Origin: Clostridiales bacterium
GTDB taxonomy: Bacteria; Bacillota; Clostridia; Christensenellales; Aristaeellaceae
DNA: 45,066 nucleotides
Assembly (NCBI GenBank): GCA_015056125.1
Contig: SVGW01000017.1
Span: 1-45,066, forward strand
Reading direction: 5' to 3'
Below are positions 24,861 to 33,365 of this stretch, one piece after another. How positions within the stretch are numbered: position 1 is the first letter of the stretch; each line of letters begins with the position of its first letter. The position numbers were made by a program, and so were the translations under genes. A model generated the notes under the pieces. The model had not been told where the DNA came from. It saw only the letters and a program-made list of their open reading frames with translations, and made no database searches.

Positions 24861-26087
24861 TTATGCAGGATCGGGTACATCATGCTGCCTGAGCAAATCC
24901 TGCAATTGCCCCACAGGCAATTCATCCACCTTCCATCCGTTCTGAACGCAAAGTGCCGCCGCACCGCCCACGGCCTGTCCGCCCGCCATGCAGATGGACA
25001 TAGCACGATAGCTGCCATGGGCCACATGGGTGCCCGAGATCATGCGTCCCGAGAGAAAAAGGTTATCCACTTCGTCCGTGATATAGGCGCCGTAAGGAAT
25101 GGTGTATTCCATGGGCGCCGGCCGATTGTAGGAAGACATCCCCGAGCCTTGGGTGTTATGCACATTCAGGCCCATTTTCGCCCCCGTCACCACCCAATCA
25201 TCAAATACGCGGCCCGCAAGGATATCCTCTTCCGTCAGGGTCGCCTTGCCCTTGAAATGCCGGCTTTCCCGGATGCCTGCATAGGCTGCGCTGCGCAGCA
25301 CAAAGCAATTCTCACATCCCGGTGCGTTTTCCCGGAGAAACTTTACAATAGGATACACCTGCTTGCGGCAAATCATCTGCGCCTTGGTATAATCCCAGAT
25401 ATCCGTGCCGTCTACGAAACCGCAGTTGGTCATATTGATGATGGCATTACCGGGAACGGTGGTAGGAATCACGATAATATGCCCAGCCGTGCCGGGGAGC
25501 GTTTTCCCGAATGCCTCCATTTTTTCCGGAAGGCCGGGCACCGTAGTGAGATAATGCCTGGAAGGAAGATATACATTGCTCAGCATCACCATCATGGTCA
25601 TGGGCTGCATGGCGCCGTCCGTTTCCCTGCCCAGATGGAAAGGAACCCCCGCAAGATAAGCAAGCAGGCCATCACCGGTAGCATCGATCCACATGGGTGC
25701 ACTTACATGCTCCATACCCATGGAGGTAGCGATGCTCACATCCACGATGCGCTTGTCCTCCACCTTTACATCCGCAACCTTCACGCCCAGCAGCACCCGA
25801 ACGCCCGCCTCATCCAGTTCCCGGATATAAAACTGCACCATTTCCTCCGGGTCATAGGGAAGCCGCCCCCAAGGATCATCCTTGATGATCTTTTCCCTGA
25901 GGATTTTGTTGAACAGATAGCATTTGGAAACGCCGCAAAATACATTGATCATGCCCAGGGTGGACATGCCGCCCACCGTTGCATCCTTTTCAATCAACAG
26001 GGTATCTGCCCCTGCTTTGGCTGCCTGAATAGCCGCTGCAATCCCCGCAGGGCCTGCGCCGCATACGATCACATCCGCCTTAATCAA
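24861..26087 (-). CDS. FAD-dependent oxidoreductase (FAD_oxidored family)
   Basis: About 408 residues. N-terminal dinucleotide fold (ADVIVCGAGPAGIAAAIQAAKAG), GGMSTLGMINVFCG, WIDATGDGLLAYLAG, and a C-terminal FAD contact (DNLFLSGRMISGTHVAHGSYRAM). These flavoproteins are found with sugar importers and are proposed to oxidise sugars or their derivatives; the substrate is unknown. Start: TTG 26087 (AAGGAAGG about 9 bp upstream) is preferred over GTG 26096, which touches that site. Located between the solute-binding protein and the two-component genes in one operon. Confidence 0.88.
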   Translation of the reverse strand: MIKADVIVCGAGPAGIAAAIQAAKAGADTLLIEKDATVGGMSTLGMINVFCGVSKCYLFNKILREKIIKDDPWGRLPYDPEEMVQFYIRELDEAGVRVLLGVKVADVKVEDKRIVDVSIATSMGMEHVSAPMWIDATGDGLLAYLAGVPFHLGRETDGAMQPMTMMVMLSNVYLPSRHYLTTVPGLPEKMEAFGKTLPGTAGHIIVIPTTVPGNAIINMTNCGFVDGTDIWDYTKAQMICRKQVYPIVKFLRENAPGCENCFVLRSAAYAGIRESRHFKGKATLTEEDILAGRVFDDWVVTGAKMGLNVHNTQGSGMSSYNRPAPMEYTIPYGAYITDEVDNLFLSGRMISGTHVAHGSYRAMSICMAGGQAVGGAAALCVQNGWKVDELPVGQLQDLLRQHDVPDPA

Positions 26088-26117
26088 TAATAACACCTTC
26101 CTTTATGATGGCGAAAG

Positions 26118-26143
26118 GGGGCAAGGGGAATTCCCCCTGCCCC
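26118..26143. promoter_or_regulatory. GC-rich palindrome within the importer operon
   Basis: 26118-26130 pairs with 26131-26143 (12 of 13 positions, no loop). It lies between the solute-binding-protein stop (26167) and the next gene (26087). No T-run follows. It probably stabilises or processes the mRNA so that the binding protein is made in excess over downstream genes. Confidence 0.6.
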
Positions 26144-26166
26144 GGATTTTCCGGTAATGATTTAAA

Positions 26167-27702
26167 TTATTTTTCGATGCCCGCTTCTACCAGATTGGCA
26201 TGCAGGGCTTCATTGTATTCGGCCTGGCCGTATACCTTATACAGGCTGTCGATGAAAGCATCAAATTCATCCAGAGAACGGTTGCCATAGATGAATTTCA
26301 CCACATTTTCCTGAATGTAGCGCTTCCAGTCTGCCTTGTTGAGGCCGTCCACAGCGGGAAGGAAGCTGGTGTAATCGCCGATACGGGGTTCATAGGCAGC
26401 GAATTCCACTTCTTCCTTAATATCCGCAAACTTGGTAAGCAGATATTCCTTTTCCTTGCGGTCGCAAACCTGATGCTGGGCACCGTTTTCCGTTTCACTG
26501 GCCAATTCAAGGTTCACATTGATGCTGCCATCTTCATTCACGGTGAAATGGCGGCCCTCAATGCCGTAGGAAACCAGGCGATAGCCGGGGCCATCGGAAA
26601 TATAATCCAGATACTTGAGCACGCGGGCCAGCTTCACGGGATCCTCCGCCACCTTGGCATTGACCACGTAACCAGCGGAAGTGCGGCCGGGCACCGTATA
26701 ATTTTCCAGATAGGCATGGCCTTCTGGGCCCTTTACGGTGGGCAGCGTCACCCACTGGGCATCGGGGCACAGGGTACGGAGCTGTTCGCCAAACTGGGAT
26801 TTGATGAAATTGGCCCAGCTGAAATAGAGCATACCAACCTTGTTCTTATAGATCATTTCATTGAACTGATTATAGTTGGCATAAGAAAGAACATCGGGGT
26901 CCACCAGCTTATTATCGATCATCTTCTTGATGAAGGCCAGGGCGTCCTTGGTGCCTTCCACTTCGGCAGAAAGCTTTACGCCATCATCCGTCATGATATA
27001 GCTGGTAGGAGCGCCCACGCCGTAAGCGCCGAACACGAAGGGGAACATGGCCGCTTCGCTGCCCGCCGCGCCAGCAAAGCCAGAGAAGCCGATGGTATCA
27101 TCCACGCCGTTCTTATCGGGGTCGTTGTAGGTGAAGGCATAGGCTACGTCATAGAACTCTTCCAGGGTGGTGGGAGCCTTCAGGTTCAGGGCATCCAGCC
27201 AGTCCTGGCGAATCCACAGGCAGCGATAACTGGATACATACTGGTCGGCATCGCGGTAATTCTTATTGCCGATCATATACATATGCCCGTCATAGAGAAT
27301 GCCTTCCTGCTCCGCAATGCCGGGGAAGGCAGCAGAATAGGTGGGCATATACTGGAGATAGGGCTTGAGATCCAGGAAGAGCCCGCTGGGAGCGAAGGCG
27401 TCATACTGAGTTTCGCTCACATAGAAGATATCCGCTACAGAACCGCCGGTGATGGCCAGGTTCAGGGCAGTGTCATATTCTTCCCTAGGCCGGCACACCA
27501 TATCAAAATCGATATTCAGATCCTTCTGCAGCTGCTGGCGGATGTAGTCATCCTCCAGGTCGCGTTCCGCACGGTTCTGGGCATTGGAGAAGAGGGAAAT
27601 CGTTACATGCTGGGAAAGATCATTGATATCTATTCCCGTTTCTGCAACGGCCGCAGGCGCCAGCAGCGCCAGCATCAAAACGATGGCAAGAATCTTTTTC
27701 AT
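26167..27702 (-). CDS. Extracellular sugar-binding protein of an Lpl-type importer
   Basis: 511 residues. N-terminal signal peptide MKKILAIVLMLALLAPAAVA, then ETGIDIND. There is no lipobox cysteine; cleavage after AVA by signal peptidase I is predicted, which is unusual for a Gram-positive importer binding protein. The mature part has the family 1 binding-protein look (DKNGVDDTIGFSGF, APTTLEEFYDVAYAFTYND). The start Met at 27702 follows AAAGGAG. It delivers an oligosaccharide to the permeases encoded upstream. No ATPase gene is present; a shared MsmX-type ATPase elsewhere is expected. Confidence 0.9.
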   Translation of the reverse strand: MKKILAIVLMLALLAPAAVAETGIDINDLSQHVTISLFSNAQNRAERDLEDDYIRQQLQKDLNIDFDMVCRPREEYDTALNLAITGGSVADIFYVSETQYDAFAPSGLFLDLKPYLQYMPTYSAAFPGIAEQEGILYDGHMYMIGNKNYRDADQYVSSYRCLWIRQDWLDALNLKAPTTLEEFYDVAYAFTYNDPDKNGVDDTIGFSGFAGAAGSEAAMFPFVFGAYGVGAPTSYIMTDDGVKLSAEVEGTKDALAFIKKMIDNKLVDPDVLSYANYNQFNEMIYKNKVGMLYFSWANFIKSQFGEQLRTLCPDAQWVTLPTVKGPEGHAYLENYTVPGRTSAGYVVNAKVAEDPVKLARVLKYLDYISDGPGYRLVSYGIEGRHFTVNEDGSINVNLELASETENGAQHQVCDRKEKEYLLTKFADIKEEVEFAAYEPRIGDYTSFLPAVDGLNKADWKRYIQENVVKFIYGNRSLDEFDAFIDSLYKVYGQAEYNEALHANLVEAGIEK

Positions 27703-27792
27703 GATTATTCTCCTTTCATTGATACCATTTATACATTTCAGGGTACGCATGTCAAGCCGCCTGTTTTTTCCTCCTTTTCCATTTCAGGCAGA

Positions 27793-28656
27793 TTAGCCCT
27801 TCACGCCGCCCAAAGTGACACCTTGGATGAAGTATTTCTGCAGGAAGGGGTATACCAGCATGATGGGCAGCGCCGTTACCACCACAGCCGCCATTTTCAG
27901 CGTCATGGAGGGAATTTCCACATCCACTTCAAAAAGCATGGATTCGGAAGAAGCGATGACCCGCTTAAGCAGCACCTGCAGAGTGGCCAGATTGTTATCC
28001 GAAATATAATAGACGTAAGCATAATACGTGTTCCAGTAGGAAACGGCGCCAAAGAGCCCCACCGTGCAAAGCGCGGGCAGCGAAAGCGGAAGAAGGATGG
28101 AAAAGAGTGTGCGCCATTCGCTGGCCCCGTCAATGCGGGCGGCTTCGATATATCCTACGTCCATCGTTTGGAAGAAAGACTTGAGGATCATCAAATTATA
28201 GGAAGAAACTACCCCGGGGATCACCATCGACCAGATGGAATTGAGCATTTTTACTTCCTTGACCACCAGATAGGTGGGGATCAGGCCGGCGGTAAATACC
28301 ATGGGAATGAAAACCATCATGGTGAAAAAGCCGCGGCCGGGTAGATCCTTCCGGCTCAGAGGATAAGCCATAAGCACGGAAATGAGAAGCTGAAGCGTGG
28401 TGCCCACCACCGTAATAAATACGGTTATTCCCAATGCCCGGTATACATTGGATTCTTCAAAGAAGGTTTTATAGCCATCCAGGGTGGGATTCTTGGGAAA
28501 CAGCACGATCCCATCATTTTTGAGGATCTCAATATAGGGAGTCAGGGAGGAGCTGATCACGTACATCATGGGCAGCAGCACAGTCAAAGCCATAAAAGCA
28601 AGCCCGGCATATATGAGCACATCACCCACGGAAAAGCTTCTGCGTTTTTTCACCAC
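27793..28656 (-). CDS. ABC sugar permease, LplC/YtcP type
   Basis: 287 residues, about six transmembrane helices. The ATPase-docking EAA loop reads YIEAARIDGASEWRTLFSILLPLSLPA. The C-terminus QKYFIQGVTLGGVKG is typical of this family. Overlaps the upstream permease gene by 7 bp, so translation is coupled. Works as a heterodimer with it. The 90 bp to the binding-protein gene contains that gene's ribosome site. Confidence 0.95.
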   Translation of the reverse strand: MVKKRRSFSVGDVLIYAGLAFMALTVLLPMMYVISSSLTPYIEILKNDGIVLFPKNPTLDGYKTFFEESNVYRALGITVFITVVGTTLQLLISVLMAYPLSRKDLPGRGFFTMMVFIPMVFTAGLIPTYLVVKEVKMLNSIWSMVIPGVVSSYNLMILKSFFQTMDVGYIEAARIDGASEWRTLFSILLPLSLPALCTVGLFGAVSYWNTYYAYVYYISDNNLATLQVLLKRVIASSESMLFEVDVEIPSMTLKMAAVVVTALPIMLVYPFLQKYFIQGVTLGGVKG

Positions 28657-29591
28657 AATCCCTCCTCAAAGCGCTTGGCGATCCAGTTGACTGTCATCAC
28701 CAGAACGAAGCTGATAACCGTTTTAAACAGCGAGACAGCGGTAGACAGGGAATAATTCAGCTGGGTCAGGCCCGTTCTGTATACCCAGGTATCAATGATG
28801 TCCGAAATTTCATATACCTGGATGTTATACATAACAAATACCTGATCAAACCCCGCATTCATAATGGAGCCCAGATTGAGAATCATCATGATCACGATGG
28901 TGGAACGGATGCCGGAAAGCGTAACATGCCAGATGCACTGCCAGCGATTGGCCCCATCAATACGGGCCGCTTCATAAAGCGTGGGATCGATCCCCGTAAT
29001 GGCGGCCAGATACACAATGGCGCCCCAGCCGGCCCCTTTCCAGACGGAAGAAAGAACCAGCGTCCAGAAGAAGGGAACATTGGAATTGAAAATCGCCAAT
29101 TTGACGCCGAAATGCTTATCCAGCAGCAAATTGATCAGGCCGTTGCTCTGGGAAAAAAGAGAAAGCAGAATGCCGTAAATGATCACCCAGGAAAGGAAAT
29201 GGGGCATATAGACAACGGTTTGCACCACCCGCTTGAATGCCTTATTCCTCACTTCATTCAGCAGAAGCGCCAATACAATGGAAGATACCGTATTAAAAAA
29301 CAGCTTGGTGGCGCTTAGCACCAGGGTGTTTCGCATGAGCTGCGTAAAATAGGAGGATTGGAAAAACATATAGAAATGCCTGTAAAAGGGCTTTGCCCAG
29401 GAACTCCCCCAGATCCCCTTGACAATATTGTAATTCTGAAAGGCGATCACATTGCCCAGAATAGGCAAATATTTGAAAACCACCAGGTACACGACGCAGG
29501 GGATCATCATCACATACAGGGGAAGGAATTTTTTCAGATGCCTGATTCCCCTTCTTTTTCCCACTCCGATATTTACCAATGCTCTATTCAT
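28650..29591 (-). CDS. ABC sugar permease, LplB/YteP type
   Basis: 313 residues, first gene of the operon. Six transmembrane helices; N-terminus LKKFLPLYVMMIPCVVYLV, EAA loop YEAARIDGANRWQCIWHVTLSG, C-terminus NWIAKRFEEGLW. It forms the pore with the second permease. The likely promoter is at 29677-29706, about 86 bp upstream of the ATG. Confidence 0.95.
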   Translation of the reverse strand: MNRALVNIGVGKRRGIRHLKKFLPLYVMMIPCVVYLVVFKYLPILGNVIAFQNYNIVKGIWGSSWAKPFYRHFYMFFQSSYFTQLMRNTLVLSATKLFFNTVSSIVLALLLNEVRNKAFKRVVQTVVYMPHFLSWVIIYGILLSLFSQSNGLINLLLDKHFGVKLAIFNSNVPFFWTLVLSSVWKGAGWGAIVYLAAITGIDPTLYEAARIDGANRWQCIWHVTLSGIRSTIVIMMILNLGSIMNAGFDQVFVMYNIQVYEISDIIDTWVYRTGLTQLNYSLSTAVSLFKTVISFVLVMTVNWIAKRFEEGLW

Positions 29592-29676
29592 AAATCCATA
29601 CCGCCTCTTGGGCTTCTCCTTTCTGCTTTTGAGCTTTCCTCTTTTTTATATAAACCATTTTATGTTCCCTGCATAT

Positions 29677-29706
29677 ATTTTATGGCAAAAGCATCACCTT
29701 TGTAAA
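29677..29706 (-). promoter_or_regulatory. Promoter of the importer operon
   Basis: On the minus strand TTTACA (29706-29701), 18-bp spacer, TAAAAT (29682-29677). It lies upstream of the first permease gene. By family knowledge the YesN-type regulator would act here; no repeat that would serve as its site was seen. Confidence 0.5.
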
Positions 29707-29970
29707 CATGACAAATCAATGATGAATCTGTCGGAAATCAATTATTACTGTACTCCTCCCCTCCTTCATGCTATTCGTCTTGATTTCATGTGCCGTGTTG
29801 TTGTGCATGCGCCCATGCTGTCAGCGTTCAGCAGCGAAAGCTGCGCACATTTACTTTAGATTTCAATGCCAGCTGCCGAGTGAATCTGATTGTGAAGAAC
29901 AATCAAAAACGGTATCTGCAGGTGGTGACACGGTACGAACTGCCGGAGGAAATGAAGTGAACAGAGATAA
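29707..29970 (+). other. Intergenic stretch with a gene remnant
   Basis: Left boundary of the accessory region. A plus-strand open stretch ending at 29960 encodes about 45 residues (KLRTFTLDFNASCRVNLIV, then KRYLQVVTRYELPEEMK) that look like the C-terminus of a real protein, but the upstream part is missing and no start is credible. It is followed by a terminator at 29971-30001. No family recognised. Confidence 0.35.
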
Positions 29971-30001
29971 GGAAGCCTTGCGTGTACAGAGCTTCCTTTT
30001 T
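29971..30001 (+). terminator. Terminator of the remnant gene
   Basis: GGAAGC (29971-29976) pairs with GCTTCC (29991-29996), followed by five T on the plus strand. The loop is long (14 nt). It fits the end of the remnant described just upstream. Confidence 0.6.
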
Positions 30002-30018
30002 GCTGGTTTCGGGTGAGC

Positions 30019-30231
30019 TTATTTGGCCATCTGCATAATTACTGTGTCTAATGGCAGTTTATGTACAGCTGCATATTTGAAAAGCTTGGCAGCAAGATCC
30101 GAAGGATGCAAGTTCTTCATCTCTTCTACTTCAAGATTCAGTCCAGCAGCCATATTCTTCTCTGTGTGGAAATACGTTTCGAGCATGTGAGTCCTTAACA
30201 AAGTAACGAATTTCTCTTCCGTAAGAAACAT
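30019..30231 (-). CDS. Small protein of unknown function
   Basis: 70 residues, starting at 30231 with AGGAGG about 7 bp upstream. Sequence: MFLTEEKFVTLLRTHMLE, then EVEEMKNLHPSDLAAKLFKYAAVHKLP and VIMQMAK, interrupted here for length. It is mostly helical, no Cys, no membrane segment, and shows no recognised family. It is divergent from the 372-residue gene, 250 bp away. The frame continues upstream to 30519 but without a credible start. Confidence 0.55.
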   Translation of the reverse strand: MFLTEEKFVTLLRTHMLETYFHTEKNMAAGLNLEVEEMKNLHPSDLAAKLFKYAAVHKLPLDTVIMQMAK

Positions 30232-30483
30232 ACGTATGCCTCCTGTTTTTCTTTTTTCAAGTGGGATATTCTTGCGTTGCAACACCAGCAATGCGCCTCC
30301 TTTCATTCGCTTTGTCATTAAAGCATGCAAGAAACCACGCAAGATAACACTTAAGATACGACATCTGCTGGATACGACACGTTTGATTGAAGCAAGCACA
30401 GATGATTGATAAATCACCTGCAAGGTGATAAAATGACATTGTATATAGATAGCTTCTTTCGACCTGTACATAGGGGTGATAGC

Positions 30484-31602
30484 ATGAAGAACGAAAAAAG
30501 CACTTCTGAACAGGTGCAAGAAATGAATGTTCTTTCGACAACCGGTGTAAAGGACATTCGTATTTTTGTCACCGATGCAGACAGGTATGGTTCGGTGATA
30601 GCCGATATGAGTGACTTTTTTTCTGGATATATACAGAGTCAGACAGCTACTTTGAGTAATCTCTGCGCAACAGAAGTTGTCGCTTCATTTCCGATGGCAG
30701 ACATTGCCATCATGGGCGATTTGATCCATCATGCTGAGATGCTTACTGCAGGTGAATATACGTTTCTTCCCGACTTTGACAAATTGCCCATAGCAATCAA
30801 GTCTAAGCTCAAAAAAGGACTATATACCATCGGAAAATCAAAACAGGTAGATGGAAATTGGCGTCCGGTAATTCTTGATGAAAACGGCGTGCGCGTTAAA
30901 GACATCACTTTGAAACGGGTGCTGAGTAATCCTGATGCGTTAGAAACAAGCCGTAACATTGCGAATCAAATGCAGATGCGTCAGATATATGCAAAGCTCA
31001 ACGAGATTCAGGAGATGCAGGACTATCAAATTGACATACAGCGTAATCAAGCTATCGTAGTCCCATTTTTAAATGCTCGTACCGCAATACTGGATGCGCA
31101 GAACAGCTTGACCATCGAAGAACAGCAGAAGCATTTAGAACGAGCATATGATTATCTGGATACAGCAATTAACGGCTTGTATGCTGATATGCGTTCTGTC
31201 GGCGACAGACTGGTGAAACAGATTCGCTGGCCCCTTTTCCAGAATCGCAAGCAAATCCAGACATTCATTGGTTTTATTACCACAGATCTACAGTTGGCAT
31301 CAAAATTTGTTGGTGTTCACTTGCAGGTGTGTGAGCATCTTGGTCGTCCTGATAGCGCTGCAAATTGTTTAGAACGCTATCGCCATAATATGAAATCCTT
31401 CTGTAATACAAGTGTGAATACTAAGCGACAAACGCTTGCAAATATTGTTCATTTGTATTTCCCTTATACTGAGAAAAATCGAGACTTTTGGCTTGATTTT
31501 TCTGAGGGGATAATCCCTGCTCTGGACAAGGCATCGTGTCTGACAGCAAATAGTGAGATATATCTGGTTTCTACGGAGGATGATCACAATGGCGCAGAAT
31601 GA
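30484..31602 (+). CDS. Unknown 372-residue protein, first gene of a two-gene cassette
   Basis: Starts at 30484 with AGGGGTGA before the ATG. No family is recognised, and no signal peptide or membrane helix is visible. The first 70 residues look alpha/beta (DIRIFVTDADRYGSVI, then MSDFFSGYIQSQTATLSNL). The central part (about 80-150) is beta-rich (LPIAIKSKLKKGLYTIGKS, WRPVILDENGVRVKDITLKRV). The region from about 160 on is long helices rich in Gln and Leu (QMQMRQIYAKLNEIQEMQ; SLTIEEQQKHLERAYDYLD), possibly a helical bundle. Overlaps the next gene by 14 bp, so the two are coupled. It lies between remnants of other mobile DNA and the mobilizable module. Function unknown. Confidence 0.8.
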   Translation: MKNEKSTSEQVQEMNVLSTTGVKDIRIFVTDADRYGSVIADMSDFFSGYIQSQTATLSNLCATEVVASFPMADIAIMGDLIHHAEMLTAGEYTFLPDFDKLPIAIKSKLKKGLYTIGKSKQVDGNWRPVILDENGVRVKDITLKRVLSNPDALETSRNIANQMQMRQIYAKLNEIQEMQDYQIDIQRNQAIVVPFLNARTAILDAQNSLTIEEQQKHLERAYDYLDTAINGLYADMRSVGDRLVKQIRWPLFQNRKQIQTFIGFITTDLQLASKFVGVHLQVCEHLGRPDSAANCLERYRHNMKSFCNTSVNTKRQTLANIVHLYFPYTEKNRDFWLDFSEGIIPALDKASCLTANSEIYLVSTEDDHNGAE

Positions 31603-31801
31603 AAAACAATGTCTTGTATGCAAAAGATCTCTTTCTGGAAAAGGAAAATACGGAGTGTGTCCGGATTGCATTAACAAATACGGCACCCCCATTGCAGCTT
31701 TGACATCTGTTGGTATCGTATTTGTCGGCAAAAAGCTGCTTAAGGGCGGTGGAAAGGTTGTAAAAGCTGCATGGAATATGTATAGAAACATTAAGGGATG
31801 A
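31589..31801 (+). CDS. Small zinc-ribbon protein, second gene of the cassette
   Basis: 70 residues. Two CxxC pairs (CLVCKRSL and CPDCINKYG) near residues 8-34 form a zinc ribbon. A glycine-rich hydrophobic stretch follows (IAALTSVGIVFVGKKLLKGG), perhaps a single membrane helix, with a basic C-terminus (VVKAAWNMYRN). Start at 31589 with ACGGAGGATG upstream. Overlap with the preceding gene suggests the products work together. No family name can be given. Confidence 0.75.
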   Translation: MAQNEKQCLVCKRSLSGKGKYGVCPDCINKYGTPIAALTSVGIVFVGKKLLKGGGKVVKAAWNMYRNIKG

Positions 31802-31952
31802 TTTTTGTTGCAGGGCAAAGCCATGTACAATTGTCCCAATGAAACCTGTTTCTATTACATGATTGTTGCAGCACCTCCGACAACCGCCCTTCCAAAGACG
31901 GCTCTGCCGGCTTTGCGCTGGGTCATCCAATAGGGGCGTGAGCGTCCTGTTG

Positions 31953-32000
31953 GCACACGACTTTCAATTTGAAAGTGTAGTGTGTTATACCTTTTATGCC
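31953..32000 (+). other. MobV-type origin of transfer (oriT)
   Basis: The inverted repeat 31954-31958/31980-31984 (cacac/gtgtg) encloses a second one, 31960-31967/31969-31976 (actttcaa/ttgaaagt). It is followed directly by TTATAC. The string TAGTGTGTTATAC at 31978-31990 matches the nick region of the MobV/MobM family (pMV158), in which cleavage falls between the last G of TAGTGTG and TTA; here that is 31984/31985. The family match is from memory. A MobV relaxase gene lies 3.3 kb to the right on the same strand. Confidence 0.85.
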
Positions 32001-32146
32001 CGCTGACGGCGGAAAGGGGCGCGCATGGGGCGGCGCGACGGTTTCTGACGGCAGTCGAGGTCGGGCAAAGCACGACTAACGCAGCCCATTGCTTGCAATG
32101 GGCAAGTGTAGCCAGCGCAGCCCTTGTGGCTGTGATGGCCGAAGTA

Positions 32147-32192
32147 GAAACGGGAGGGTGTGTGATCGAAAGATCGCATACCCTCCCGTTTC
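32147..32192. repeat. Large hairpin near oriT
   Basis: 32147-32159 pairs perfectly with 32180-32192 (13 bp), and the loop contains gatcgaaagatc, a further 4-bp stem. It lies 40 bp from the stop of the XRE gene, but no T-run follows on the minus strand. It might serve in single-strand replication of the mobilizable element. Confidence 0.7.
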
Positions 32193-32232
32193 GTATGTAG
32201 GCGACAGCGTCGCCGGGGGCACAAAAGGGATA

Positions 32233-33141
32233 TCATCCGCCGCAGCGATGATCCCCGCATGCTCCGTTCTGTTCATCTTCTGCGTGTGTCTGTTTCCGCG
32301 CTTCGTAGTCGGTTTTCAGATCGTTCATCACATTTCCGAAAACGCACTTCAAGTCTTGCAGTGTTTTGGTGCTGATTCCCATATCCTCGTTTAATGATGC
32401 CAGCATGGTTTCTGTAACTTGCTGTGGATCCATTTGAGGAAGGAAGGCCAGCTCGCCCTTCCCGAGACTGTTGGTAAACCGTTTCATTACCTCATCCGTG
32501 AATTGAGCAGCCTGTTCCGTGTGATTTTCTCCGACTTGCGACTTGATCTGGCGAATGGCTGTCAGAAAACTATTCTGAAGCCAGGTTTCCTCTGCCTGAT
32601 AAATGGGAACTTGCGAAGCCTCGACTGTCTGTGCCGTTTGCTGGGCGGCAGGGGTTCCCATGCCTGCCAGCAGACTGCTCAACGCTGCAATCTGCTGGTT
32701 TTGCACAGCATATCCAGCCGCAACTGTTTCGTCGAAATACAATACCAAGCGATTGATGATACCTATAAATGTTTCGTTTGTCAGCAACAGATTCACCACA
32801 TTCGGATGAACCTTGTGCGTATACAGATTCTGTGCCGCTTCATTGGTCAAGCCGAGTTCTGAAGCTGCATGGTTCATTTTGTCCTTAATGTCCGTCAAGC
32901 CCAGCAAATAATCTGTTGATACATTAAGGCGTGTCGCGATTTTTACGAGGTTCTCGTTGGTGATGGTCATCGTCTTGCCGCTCATGAAACGGCTGACGGT
33001 GCCTTCGTTGACATCCAATAGACGTGCAAGCTCCGCCTGTGTGATTCTGGCCTTTTTCGGATCTTCCACCTCGCCTTTTACAGGTCGCAGCAGATCCCGA
33101 ATGCGTTCCTGGGTAGTGCTGGCAAGATAATCTATTCTCAT
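32233..33141 (-). CDS. XRE-family regulator with long C-terminal region
   Basis: 302 residues. A helix-turn-helix at about 35-65 (ITQAELARLLDVNEGTVSRFMSG) and NVSTDYLLGLTD are typical of XRE/Cro-type regulators. The C-terminal 220 residues are unrecognised and mostly helical. Start 33141 is preferred (AGTGAGG upstream). Divergent from the primase gene; the 225-bp region between should contain both promoters. Probably controls replication or mobilization genes of this module. Confidence 0.85.
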   Translation of the reverse strand: MRIDYLASTTQERIRDLLRPVKGEVEDPKKARITQAELARLLDVNEGTVSRFMSGKTMTITNENLVKIATRLNVSTDYLLGLTDIKDKMNHAASELGLTNEAAQNLYTHKVHPNVVNLLLTNETFIGIINRLVLYFDETVAAGYAVQNQQIAALSSLLAGMGTPAAQQTAQTVEASQVPIYQAEETWLQNSFLTAIRQIKSQVGENHTEQAAQFTDEVMKRFTNSLGKGELAFLPQMDPQQVTETMLASLNEDMGISTKTLQDLKCVFGNVMNDLKTDYEARKQTHAEDEQNGACGDHRCGG

Positions 33142-33365
33142 GGTGTACCTCACTTCTTAAAGTTGTATAAGAGCATATCGCTATAAATACTAACGATTTA
33201 CAGATGTAAATTCTCCCACAAGCTCCGCTCAAACCTTGCATTTTTGCAAGAAATTTGGGCGGAGTTCTTCTTTTTTGCAATTATATCAAAAAATCAGTCT
33301 ATACGCATTTTCAAGCTACACTGATGGTGCGACGTCGTAATTCATTCACAAAGAAGACCACCATC

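Larger units (their letters stand above)
31802..32232. other. Gene-free stretch with oriT and hairpins
   Basis: No gene is supported between the zinc-ribbon gene and the XRE gene; the short frames here lack ribosome sites and overlap palindromes. It holds the oriT (31953-32000), a large hairpin (32147-32192) and other GC-rich repeats (e.g. around 32080-32105, gcccattgcttgcaatgggc). Confidence 0.6.

Noticed and set aside
24882-26090. 402-codon plus-strand frame
   Set aside because: Antisense to the FAD oxidoreductase; composition typical of a shadow frame.
26200-28344. 714-codon open frame on the plus strand
   Set aside because: It is antisense to the solute-binding protein and permease, both with clear motifs and ribosome sites; long shadow frames are expected opposite GC-rich genes.
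31982-32200. Small plus-strand gene over the oriT
   Set aside because: It has no ribosome site, runs through several palindromes and starts at the nick site; the structure explains the sequence better.
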